This document shows, one piece after another, positions 7,821 through 15,490 of a DNA stretch of 64,000 bases. This DNA comes from Streptomyces hawaiiensis. GTDB taxonomy: Bacteria > Actinomycetota > Actinomycetes > Streptomycetales > Streptomycetaceae. The DNA lies in contig NZ_CP021978.1 in NCBI RefSeq assembly GCF_004803895.1, positions 8,370,001-8,434,000 on the forward strand. The letters are read 5' to 3'. A program made the translations under genes and the position numbers. A model generated the notes under the pieces. It worked only from the letters and a program-made list of their open reading frames with translations, did no database searches and had not been told where the DNA came from. Within the stretch, counting starts at the first letter, position 1. The number at the start of each line of letters is the position of its first letter.

Positions 7821-8835
7821 GCGGTGCCTCCGTAGAACGCGGGCCGGGGCTTCATGTCGGTGGTCACGGTCTCGCCGCCGGCCTCCAGGGACCGAACGGC
7901 GGCGTCGGTGATGACGGTGGCGGCGTAACCGTCCCAGGAGGACGGGCCGGTGGGCTCGGTGCCGGCCGCCACGGAGGCGACCCACTCGCGGAACTCGGTG
8001 TCGAAAGCCTCCGCGAACCGGTCCTTCCAGTCCTGCGGCACGCCCGTGCCGTGCCGGGCGGCGGTGCGGATCCCGACGGCCGCCGGGTCGGGCAGCCGGA
8101 CCAGCCCGTCCTCGCCGACGACCTCGCACTGGATGTCGTAGCCGTACTGGCAGTTGACGAAGACCTCCAGGTCGATCCGGACACCCGAGGCCGTCTCGAA
8201 GATCATGATCTGGGGGTCCCTCAGGTGCGCGAAGCGCTTGCTCGTGGCGCGCGGGGTGACCACCTGGGCGGAGACGATCTCGTCGTCCAGCAGCCAGCGC
8301 AGCACGTCGATCTCGTGCACGGCCGTGTCCTGGGCGGCCATGGCGGAGTGGTACGACTCCGGCACGGCCGGGTTGCGGTGTGCGCAGTGCACGAGCAGCG
8401 GAGCCCCGAGCGAACCGGTCGCCAGGACCTCCTTCATCTGGCGGTAGCCGGCGTCGAAGCGGCGCATGAAACCGACCTGCACCAGACGGCGGCCGTGCGC
8501 CCGCTCGGCCTCGACGATCCGCAGACAGTCCTCGGCGGTCGTGGCCAGCGGCTTCTCGCAGAACACCGGCTTGCCGGCGGCGATAGCGTTCAGGACGTGC
8601 TCGGCGTGGTGGGCCCCCAGGAGGTGACGAGGACGGCGTCCACGTCACCGGAGGCGACCAGGTCCGCGCCGGTGGGCAGCGCGGTGGCACCGACCCTGGC
8701 GGCCACCTCGGCGGCGCGCTCGGCGTCCACGTCGGCCACGGCCGTGACAGCGGCGCCGGTGACGACCTCGGTGAGCCGCCGGATGTGGTCCTGGCCGATC
8801 ATTCCGGCGCCGATGACGCCTACACGTACGGTCAT
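7817..8835 (-). CDS. Gfo/Idh/MocA oxidoreductase (inositol-dehydrogenase-like), frameshifted as sequenced
   Basis: From ATG 8835 the frame reads MTVRVGVIGAGMIGQDHIRR, a Rossmann start, through VDAVLVTSWGPT, then shifts. The rest lies in another frame: FCEKPLATTAEDCLRIVEAE (catalytic EKP motif), VHEIDVLRWLLDDEI (the DxxxH-type region) and a C-terminus ending FYGGTA. Restoring one base where plus-strand GG at 8608-8609 should be GGG gives TSWGPTHAEHVLNAIAAGKP and then FCEK, a normal family sequence of about 339 residues. It resembles myo-inositol 2-dehydrogenase-type proteins, which oxidise inositol or related sugars with NAD. It follows the MFS transporter by 22 bases and overlaps the next isomerase. 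Confidence 0.82.
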
Positions 8836-8857
8836 GGTGAAACTCCTCGGAAGGTGG

Positions 8858-10291
8858 TCAGGAGAAACGCGTCCGGAGCTCGGCCTCGAGGGTCTCGAGC
8901 GTGCGGCCCTTGGTCTCGGGGACGTACAGCTTCACGAAGGTGAGGGACAGCAAGCCCGCCACCACGAACAGGAAGAAGGTGTTGGAGATCCCGATCCCGG
9001 AGACCAGGGACGGGAAGACCAGCCCGATCGCGAAGTTGGTCAGCCACAGCACCACGGCCGCCACCCCCATGCCGAAGCCGCGCATCCGCATCGGGAAGAT
9101 CTCCGACAGCATCAGCCAGGTCACCGGCGAGATCGCGCCCTGCTGGAAGGCGAGGAACGTGACCGTCATGGCGAGCACCGCGAACGCCCGCGGGTCCCCG
9201 GAGGGCAGCACCAGCGAGAGGACACCGATCAGCAGCAGGGCGGCGGTCGTCCCCACCTGACCGGTCATCAGCATCGGGCGGCGCGGGACCCGGCCCAGCA
9301 GCCAGATGCCGACGAAGGTGGCCAGCACCGAGATCACACCGTTGGCGATGTTCGCCGTCAGCGCGCTGTCGGCGGCGAAACCGGCGTCGGTCAGGATCTG
9401 CGTGCCGTAGTACATGATCGTGTTCACGCCGGTGATCTGCTGCACGATCGCGATGCCGAACCCGACGCCCATCAGCTTGCGCAGCCAGGGCGTGTTCTTG
9501 ATGTCCTGCCAGCCGCCGAGCTTCTCCCGCTCGTCCCTGACGGCGAGCGCGGTGACCTCCTTCAGCTCGGCCTCGGCCCGGGCCTGCGAGCGCACCTGCT
9601 TCAGGACGTCGAGGGCCTCGCCGAAGCGGCTCCTGGAGGCCAGCCAGCGCGGGCTCTCCGGCATCACCAGCATGCCGAACCACAGCACCACGGCCGGCAG
9701 TGTGGCGATGACCAGCATCCAGCGCCACACACCGCCCGACTCGCCGCCGACCTGCGCGATGATCGCGTTGGACGTGAAGGCCAGCAGCTGACCGCTGACG
9801 ATCATCAGCTCGTTGCGGGTGACGAGGGCGCCACGCCGCTCGGCGGGCGACACCTCCGCGAGATACACCGGCACGGTCACCGAGGCGCCGCCGACCGCGA
9901 GACCGAGTACGAACCGCGCCACGATCATCACGGCGGTCGTCGGGGCGAGCGTGCAGCCCAGAGCGCCGATGAAGAACAGCACGGCCAGCAGCAGGATGGC
10001 GCGCCGCCTGCCTCGCGCGTCCGACAACCGGCCGCCGGTCACCGCGCCCAGCGCGGCACCCAGCAGCAGCGAGCTGGTGACCATGCCCTCGGTGACCGGG
10101 GTCAGGCCGAGGTCCTCGGTCATGTAGGGCAGGGCGCCGTTGATGACGCCGGTGTCGTAGCCGAAGAGGAGACCACCGAACGTGGCGATGATGGTGATGA
10201 CCCGCAGCCGCCGGGAGACCGCCGCAGGGGCGTCGTCCGCCACAACGGTGGCCGGGGTGGGTGCCGGAGTCGCGTCGTCCCTGACGTCCAT
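8858..10291 (-). CDS. MFS sugar transporter (sugar porter family, inositol/sugar:H+ symporter type)
   Basis: The 477-residue protein has twelve predicted membrane segments. Sugar-porter signatures are clear: GGLLFGYDTGVINGALPYM in the first helix, GGRLSDARGRRRAIL (loop 2-3 motif), VPVYLAEVSPAERRGALV, PESPRWL before the central loop, QQITGVNTIMYYGTQI in helix 7, and VPETKGRTLE at the C-terminus. Related proteins import myo-inositol, xylose or glucose. The gene sits between a broken isomerase and an inositol-dehydrogenase-like gene on the same strand, so uptake of a cyclitol is the best guess. Confidence 0.9.
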   Translation of the reverse strand: MDVRDDATPAPTPATVVADDAPAAVSRRLRVITIIATFGGLLFGYDTGVINGALPYMTEDLGLTPVTEGMVTSSLLLGAALGAVTGGRLSDARGRRRAILLLAVLFFIGALGCTLAPTTAVMIVARFVLGLAVGGASVTVPVYLAEVSPAERRGALVTRNELMIVSGQLLAFTSNAIIAQVGGESGGVWRWMLVIATLPAVVLWFGMLVMPESPRWLASRSRFGEALDVLKQVRSQARAEAELKEVTALAVRDEREKLGGWQDIKNTPWLRKLMGVGFGIAIVQQITGVNTIMYYGTQILTDAGFAADSALTANIANGVISVLATFVGIWLLGRVPRRPMLMTGQVGTTAALLLIGVLSLVLPSGDPRAFAVLAMTVTFLAFQQGAISPVTWLMLSEIFPMRMRGFGMGVAAVVLWLTNFAIGLVFPSLVSGIGISNTFFLFVVAGLLSLTFVKLYVPETKGRTLETLEAELRTRFS

Positions 10292-10300
10292 GGCCGCTCC

Positions 10301-10894
10301 TTACCTGTCGTAGTTCGGGCGCCGGGTACCCGACAGGCCGCAGCCGGCCAGGTGCCGCCGGGTGCTGACCGCGATGGGCAGCGGCACCTCGGGAGCGCAC
10401 GGGTACAGGTCCTGCTCGACGATCACGAACAACTCGGCGTCCAGCCGGGCGAGTTCGGAGACCACGCCGGCCGGCTCGGGCACTCCGGCGGGCGGCGACA
10501 CGCACACCCCGCGCCGCACGGCCTCACCGAACGACAGGTCCTCGGCGGCCACCTGGGCGAGAATCTCCGGGTCCATCTGCTTGATGTGGACGTAACCGAC
10601 CCGCTCGCCGAACCGGCGGATCAGGTCAAGGCTGTCCCCGCCGCCGTACGCCACATGCCCGGTGTCCAGGCACAGGTTGGTGTAGCGGCTGTCCGACTCG
10701 TTCAGCAGCCGCTCGATCTCCGGTTGCGTCGAGCTCCGGCCACTCGTAGCCGGCCTGGACCAGCTCGTCGAGGAAGCGGGTGTACGGCACCTGCTGCTCG
10801 TCCTCGGGGAACCAGACGCCCCAGGAGCCGGGGGCGGACCCGCGAGGCACAGGTTGCCGACGGTGGTACGGAGAGGGGGAGGCGCCGTTGCCAT
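10301..10894 (-). pseudogene. TIM-barrel isomerase/inosose-dehydratase-like gene, frameshifted and internally deleted
   Basis: Pieces of one sugar phosphate isomerase family protein are spread over two frames. After a short start (ATG 10894), the frame changes near 10838 to give APGSWGVWFPEDEQQVPYTR and LVQAGYEWPELDA, the normal N-terminus of IolE-like proteins. Near 10740 it changes again and jumps directly to QPEIERLLNES, then NLCLDTGHVAYGGGDSLDLI and VGYVHIKQMDPE, the C-terminal half. About 100 residues that separate these parts in full-length relatives (around 300 residues) are missing. The gene is therefore probably non-functional, unlike its single-indel neighbours. It is the first gene of the operon behind operator 10938-10953. 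Confidence 0.75.
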
Positions 10895-10937
10895 GGTGGT
10901 GTCCTTCACGCTGCGTTTCCGCTTGCTGTCGCGCGCT

Positions 10938-10953
10938 ACTAGCGCGCTCTAGT
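10938..10953. promoter_or_regulatory. LacI-type operator, copy 1
   Basis: The near-palindrome ACTAGCGCGCTCTAGT lies in the 183-base region between the divergent isomerase-led operon and the LacI regulator gene. The identical 16 bases occur again at 13294-13309, in front of the binding-protein gene. Sequence identity, symmetry and position argue that both are sites of the LacI protein encoded at 11078-12115. Confidence 0.75.
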
Positions 10954-11077
10954 TCGAGTACGATGACCCCTGTCCAAATGTCATGTCAATAGCTGGTCGC
11001 CGGGAGATCGCAGGATCGCGTACGAGGTTCCGCACGGGCCCCGTAAGGTGTGCGACGTCGGAGGGGTGGGTTCACAG

Positions 11078-12115
11078 GTGGATGCATCGGGCAGGCAGCG
11101 GCCCACGATGGCGGACGTCGCCGAGAAGGCGGGCGTCTCCCGCGCACTCGTCTCGATCATCTTCCGCAACCAGCCCGGAGCCGGCCAGGAGACCCGGGAA
11201 CGGGTCCTGCGTGTGGCCGACGAGATCGGTTACCGGCCGGACAGCGCGGCCCGGCTGCTGGCCCGTGGCCGCAGCCGCACGCTCGGCGTCATGTTCACCG
11301 TGCAGCAGACCTTCCACACGGACCTCATCACGGGCATCTATCCCGAAGCCGAACGGCTCGGTTACGACGTGCTGCTCTCCGGGGCGACGCACGGCCGCAG
11401 CGAGGCCAAGGCGGTCGAGGCACTGCTCAGTCACCGCTGCGAGGCGGTGATCCTGCTCGGCCCGGACGCCGAGTCCGCCTACCTGGACGAACTCGGGCAG
11501 CGCACGGTCGCCGTCTCGGTCAGCCGTCGCGTGCCCCGGGCCCGGGTCGACTTCGTGCACTCGGCCGAGGGCAAGGGTGTCCGGCAGGCCATGGACCACC
11601 TGGTGGAGCTGGGGCACCGCCGGATCGTGCACATCGACGGCGGACGCGGCCCCGGCTCGGCGGAGCGCCGGCGTGCCTACCGGGCCGCGATGCGCCGCCA
11701 CGGGCTGGAGGCCGGGGCACGGGTGATTCCCGGTCACCACACCGAGGAGTCCGGTATCGAGACCGGCCGCAGGCTCCTGGCCGAGCGGGACGGCGGGCAG
11801 CCGCTGCCGACGGCCGTCCTCGCCGGCAACGACCGCTGCGCGATGGGTCTGCTGATGGCGCTGACCCGGGCGGGCGTGGAAGTCCCGCGCGATCTGTCCG
11901 TGGTCGGCTACGACGACAGCCACCTCTCCCACCTGATGCCGATCGGTCTGACCACCGTCCGCCAGGACGCCCTCCTGATGGCCGAGCACGCCGTCCGTTT
12001 CGCCGTCGAGCGGCTGGAGGAGCGGGAGTTGGAGCCGCGGGAGGCGGTGCTGGACCCCAAGCTGGTGGTGCGGGGGACGAGCGGGCCGGTCCCGAAGGGC
12101 CCGGGGCCGGCCTGA
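11078..12115 (+). CDS. LacI family transcriptional regulator
   Basis: From GTG 11078 the protein has about 345 residues. The N-terminal helix-turn-helix is MADVAEKAGVSRALVSIIFR, followed by the hinge helix region GYRPDSAARLLARGRSRTLG. The rest is a periplasmic-binding-like effector domain, with TAVLAGNDRCAMGLLMAL and DLSVVGYDDSHLSHLM, typical of LacI/GalR repressors. GTG 11078 is chosen because GGAGGGG lies 11 bases upstream; in-frame GTG codons at 11048 and 11066 are alternatives. The gene is divergent from the isomerase/MFS/dehydrogenase operon and convergent with the binding-protein gene. It probably represses both through the duplicated operator and may regulate itself. Confidence 0.9.
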   Translation: MDASGRQRPTMADVAEKAGVSRALVSIIFRNQPGAGQETRERVLRVADEIGYRPDSAARLLARGRSRTLGVMFTVQQTFHTDLITGIYPEAERLGYDVLLSGATHGRSEAKAVEALLSHRCEAVILLGPDAESAYLDELGQRTVAVSVSRRVPRARVDFVHSAEGKGVRQAMDHLVELGHRRIVHIDGGRGPGSAERRRAYRAAMRRHGLEAGARVIPGHHTEESGIETGRRLLAERDGGQPLPTAVLAGNDRCAMGLLMALTRAGVEVPRDLSVVGYDDSHLSHLMPIGLTTVRQDALLMAEHAVRFAVERLEERELEPREAVLDPKLVVRGTSGPVPKGPGPA

Positions 12116-12142
12116 CACGGCAGACCCCGTCGCCCGGTTCCG

Positions 12143-13146
12143 CTAGCGCGTGCCCTTCCCGGCGAACTTCGCGACGCTGTCGACGTTGTCCCTCGTGACG
12201 AAGGCCGGTCCGGTGAGCACGGGAGCGGTGCCGCCACCGCTGACGTTGCCGTTGGTCTTGTACAGCCACAGCGCGTCCACGGCCAGGTAGCCCTGGAGGA
12301 AGGGCTGCTGGTCGACGGCGAACTCGATGCTGCCGCCCTGGATGGCTTTGACGAGGTCCTTGTTGAGGTCGAACGTGGCGACCTTCGCCTTGCTGCCCGC
12401 GTCCTTCACCGACTGCACGGCGGTCAGGGCGATCGGGGCGCCGAGCGTGACCACCCGGTCGATGGAGGAGTCCTTCTGGAGCTTGGCGGTCAGCGTCGAC
12501 TTCACCGAAGGCATGTCGGTGCCGTTGACGTACAGGTTCTCCGTCGTGCCCTCGAAGCCCTTCTTCAGTCCGGCGCAGCGGGCCTCCAGGGCGACCTGGC
12601 CCTGCTCCTGCATGACGCAGACGGCGTGCTTGACGCCCTGTTGATTGAGGCGCTCGCCGAACGCCTGCCCCGCGATGTTCTCGTCCTGGCCGAAGTACTC
12701 GAGCATGCCGAGCTCCTTCCAGTCGTCCAGGCCGGAGTTGAAGCCGACGACGGGGATGCCGGCCGCCTTGGCCTTCGCGACCACTCCCTTCATCGCGTCG
12801 GGTTTGGCGGCGGTGAGGGCGATGCCGTCGACCTTCTGGTCGATGGCGTTCTGCACGAGGTTGGCCTGATTCCCGGCGACGGGTCGCTGGAGTAGACGAG
12901 CTTGATGTTGTCCTTCGCGGCGGCGGCCTGGGCGCCCTTGCGGATCAGGTCCCAGAACGTGTCACCCGGCGCCGCGTGGGTGACCAGGGCGACGGTCATC
13001 CGCGGGGTGGTGGCCTTGCCTGCGGCGGCCTCGGTGCCGCCGGCCTCGGACCTCTTCCCGCCGGAGCCGCTGGAGCAGCCCGCGGCGAGCAGGGCGCCGA
13101 CGACGGCGGCGGTGGTCAGGGCGGCGGCTCTGTGGTGTCTGCGCAT
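12143..13146 (-). CDS. Sugar ABC transporter substrate-binding lipoprotein, frameshifted as sequenced
   Basis: ATG 13146 starts MRRHHRAAALTTAAVVGALL and then AAGCSSG, a lipoprotein signal with lipobox LAAGC. The reading continues TPRMTVALVTHAAPGDTFWD to KLVYSSDP, then shifts. The remaining frame begins ANLVQNAIDQKVDGIALTAA and runs through GIPVVGFNSGLDDW, a RbsB-type periplasmic binding protein, to KFAGKGTR. Adding one base near 12880 (plus-strand GACGGG to GACCGGG) restores DPVAGNQANLVQNA and a protein of about 334 residues. No ATPase or permease gene is nearby, so it is an orphan binding protein. Its promoter carries the second LacI operator. It is convergent with the LacI gene. Confidence 0.82.
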
Positions 13147-13291
13147 GTCGGATGCACCTCACTGTGCTGGGACGAGGGTGCCGCGCCCGGTCCGGGAAGC
13201 GGGCGGTGGGTGGGCGCCCGGGGCGGCGGCGGTCATGGGTGGTGCGGCGGTCCTGGGTGCGGACCCCTGCCTACTCGGTGACTGGAGCGCG

Positions 13292-13311
13292 CCACTAGCG
13301 CGCTCTAGTGG
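13292..13311. promoter_or_regulatory. LacI-type operator, copy 2
   Basis: The 16-base sequence ACTAGCGCGCTCTAGT at 13294-13309 is identical to the copy at 10938-10953. Here symmetry extends outward by two bases on each side (CC ... GG). It lies about 150 bases upstream of the binding-lipoprotein start on the minus strand, in a promoter position. Confidence 0.75.
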
Positions 13312-13365
13312 CAGGTACTATGCGGGCGCCCCGGGGGGATGTCAACGGCTTTGTCAGGACGTACC

Positions 13366-13421
13366 AACAAAAGAGGGCCGCCCGTACGCACCGGCGCTGA
13401 ACCGTGGGTACGGGCGGCCTC
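13366..13421 (-). terminator. Rho-independent terminator of the VOC gene
   Basis: On the minus strand, GAGGCCGCCCGTAC pairs with GTACGGGCGGCCCTC across a loop of about 20 bases. It is followed by TCTTTTGTTG, a T-rich tract. The hairpin starts some 34 bases after the VOC stop codon at 13455. Confidence 0.75.
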
Positions 13422-13454
13422 GGGCGGGACGGTCCCGGACCGTCCTGCCCGGGC

Positions 13455-13865
13455 TCAGTTCTCCGTGCTGATGTTGACCATCCAGGGGACGCCGAAGCGG
13501 TCCGTGCACATGCCGAACACGTCGCCCCACATCTGCTTCTCCAGCGGCACCGACACTGAACCGCCCTCGGACAGCTTCTCCCAGTAGCCGCGCAGCTCGG
13601 CGTCGTCGTCGCCGCTCAGGCTCACGGAGTAGGACCTGCCCTGCTCGGACTCCATGCCGGGCGGGTTGTCCGCGCCCATCAGGGTGAAGCCGCCGGTGGT
13701 TTCCAGCATGCCGTGCATGATCTTGTCGGCGTTCGGGGCGTCCGCCTGTCCGAACTCGCCGTAGCTGTTGAGGTCGAGGGTGCCGCCGAAGACCTCCTTG
13801 TAGAACTCCATCGCCTGCCGGGCGTCGCCGTTGAAGCTGAGGTACGGGTTGAGGCGCGAGGCCAT
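13455..13865 (-). CDS. VOC family protein (PhnB-like glyoxalase/bleomycin-resistance fold)
   Basis: The 136-residue protein starts at ATG 13865 behind GGGAGG. It has the PhnB/3-demethylubiquinone-type VOC pattern: LNPYLSFNGDARQAMEFYKE, FGGTLDLNSYGEF, HGMLETTGGFTLMGADNPPG and WGDVFGMCTDRFGVPWMVNI at the C-terminus. Members are small cytoplasmic dimers of mostly unknown substrate. It is monocistronic, with its own terminator. Confidence 0.88.
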   Translation of the reverse strand: MASRLNPYLSFNGDARQAMEFYKEVFGGTLDLNSYGEFGQADAPNADKIMHGMLETTGGFTLMGADNPPGMESEQGRSYSVSLSGDDDAELRGYWEKLSEGGSVSVPLEKQMWGDVFGMCTDRFGVPWMVNISTEN

Positions 13866-14039
13866 GAGAACCTCCCAGAAGGGGGCAAAGGGTCATTTTC
13901 GCGCAGCGTATCGCCAGGCACCGGCAACGGCTCGTCGAGCGGCCCGCACCCCGGGCGAAACGAGGTGTCTCCGCCGCCGGTGCCATCGCCAACCGCACTG
14001 TTAACGTTGCCTCTTGAGCAGAGGGGGAGGCGGCGACTC

Positions 14040-14891
14040 ATGCCATCGACGTTCCGCATCGGCGGGGATCTGGACGTACGCCGGCTCGGTTTCGGAGCCA
14101 TGCGTCTGCCCACCGAGCCCGGTTCCGGCCGGGAGAACGCCCTCGCGGTCGCCCGCCGGGCCGTGGAGCTGGGCGTCACGCTGATCGACACGGCGCACCT
14201 GTACGGCGGCGGAGCCAACGAGGAGCTCCTCGCCGAGGCTCTGCACCCCTACCCGGAGGGCCTGCTGATCACCACCAAGGTCGGTGTCGTGCGCACCGGC
14301 CCCGGCGGCGAGTGGAAGCTCGACGGACGGCCGGAGATCCTGCGTGACCAGGTCCAGCAGGCCCTGCGCCGGCTGCGGACCGAGCGGATCGAACTGCTTC
14401 AGCTGCACCGCATCGACCCCGACACGCCGCTCGCCGACCAGCTCGGCGCCCTGCGGGAGCTCCAGACGGAAGGCCTGGTCGGCCGGATCGGGCTGTCGGA
14501 GGTCACCGTCGACGAGCTGGAGCGGGCCCGGGCGCTCGTCGACATCGTGAGCGTGCAGAACCGCTACAACCTGCTCGACCGGGAGCACGAGCCGGTGCTC
14601 GACGCCTGTGCGGCGGCCGGTATCGCCTTCCTGCCGTGGCGGCCCGTGGCCTGGGGGAAGACGGGGGCCGAGGGCGAGATCGCCGCCGTCGCGGCCGAGC
14701 TCGGGGCCACGCCCACGCAGGTCGCGCTCGCCTGGCTCCTGGACCGCGCGCCGGTCGTCCTGCCGATCCCTGGCACGGCCCGGACCGGGCATCTGGAGGA
14801 GAACGTCGCCGCGGCGGGTCTGCGGCTGACACCCGCCCAGCGCGACCGCCTCGACCGGCTTGCCGAGGGGGCGCAGGGCGCACCGGGCTGA
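14040..14891 (+). CDS. Aldo/keto reductase
   Basis: The 283-residue protein starts at ATG 14040 behind GGGGAGG. It shows the AKR barrel signatures: RLGFGAMRLP, LIDTAHLYGGGANEELL (catalytic Asp and Tyr), LLITTKVGV (catalytic Lys), IELLQLHRIDPDTPLADQ (His position), IGLSEVTVDEL, VSVQNRYNLLDRE and VVLPIPGTARTGHLEENVAA for NADP binding. It reduces aldehydes or ketones with NADPH; the substrate is unknown. The gene stands alone. Confidence 0.9.
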   Translation: MPSTFRIGGDLDVRRLGFGAMRLPTEPGSGRENALAVARRAVELGVTLIDTAHLYGGGANEELLAEALHPYPEGLLITTKVGVVRTGPGGEWKLDGRPEILRDQVQQALRRLRTERIELLQLHRIDPDTPLADQLGALRELQTEGLVGRIGLSEVTVDELERARALVDIVSVQNRYNLLDREHEPVLDACAAAGIAFLPWRPVAWGKTGAEGEIAAVAAELGATPTQVALAWLLDRAPVVLPIPGTARTGHLEENVAAAGLRLTPAQRDRLDRLAEGAQGAPG

Positions 14892-15078
14892 GGGGTTGGG
14901 GTCCGGGCCATATCCGTGTCCCCCTCGTCCACGCCACGGGCAGCCGCTCGACGGTCAGGGCGAGCAGCGACCGGCCCATGCCCGGTGACGGGGACGACGA
15001 GCCGGGCATGGGCCGGACGGCGCCGCTCAGTGCGGACTCACCGTGCCCGCCGCCACGCCCTGGCCGGAGTGCGAAGGC

Positions 15079-15309
15079 TTACGCCTCGTCCGACGACCCG
15101 TTGTTCCAGTCGTACGGGCCGCCGCCCCGCCATTCGATCAGCTCGGTGTCGTCGACGGCCGTGTCCGCGGTGGGCAGGCCCTCGCGGTGCAGCAGGTCCA
15201 GTACGTCGAAGAGGCTGTAGGCGACGCCCATGCGCTCGCCACGGATGGTCACCAGCCGTCCGCCGTCCGTCGCGGGCGGCTGCACGACCACAGGGGGTTG
15301 ACCGTCCAT
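15079..15309 (-). CDS. Conserved small hypothetical protein (76 aa)
   Basis: The protein from ATG 15309 reads MDGQPPVVVQPPATDGGRLV, followed by a helical stretch (GVAYSLFDVLDLLHREGLP) and an acidic, tryptophan-containing end (ELIEWRGGGPYDWNNG). No signal peptide, membrane segment or known motif is visible. It looks like a conserved actinobacterial small protein, but no function is recognised. An upstream extension to 15450 is Arg-rich and lacks a convincing ribosome binding site. Confidence 0.55.
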   Translation of the reverse strand: MDGQPPVVVQPPATDGGRLVTIRGERMGVAYSLFDVLDLLHREGLPTADTAVDDTELIEWRGGGPYDWNNGSSDEA

Positions 15310-15490
15310 AGCCCCACCATGCTCCCGAAACGGCCGGTTCGCAGCTCGGTGGCGTCCAGAAGCGGTACGAACCCCTTTCCCCTTCCGTAGTGGGGGCGCG
15401 CTGTGCGCCGGTGACAAGGCGCGATCCGGAAGCTGAGTTCTCATCAGCACTCCCTGAGAGCGTCGGCATCACCGCCCTAGCGTCCGTGGC

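Noticed and set aside
8051..10942. 963-codon plus-strand frame over the sugar block
   Set aside because: Composition (His/Gln/Arg/Asp-rich) is that of a GC-bias shadow; the minus strand encodes clear MFS and oxidoreductase proteins.
10895..11077. Riboswitch upstream of the LacI or isomerase genes
   Set aside because: No conserved RNA structure is recognisable; the palindrome is a protein-operator-like repeat found twice.
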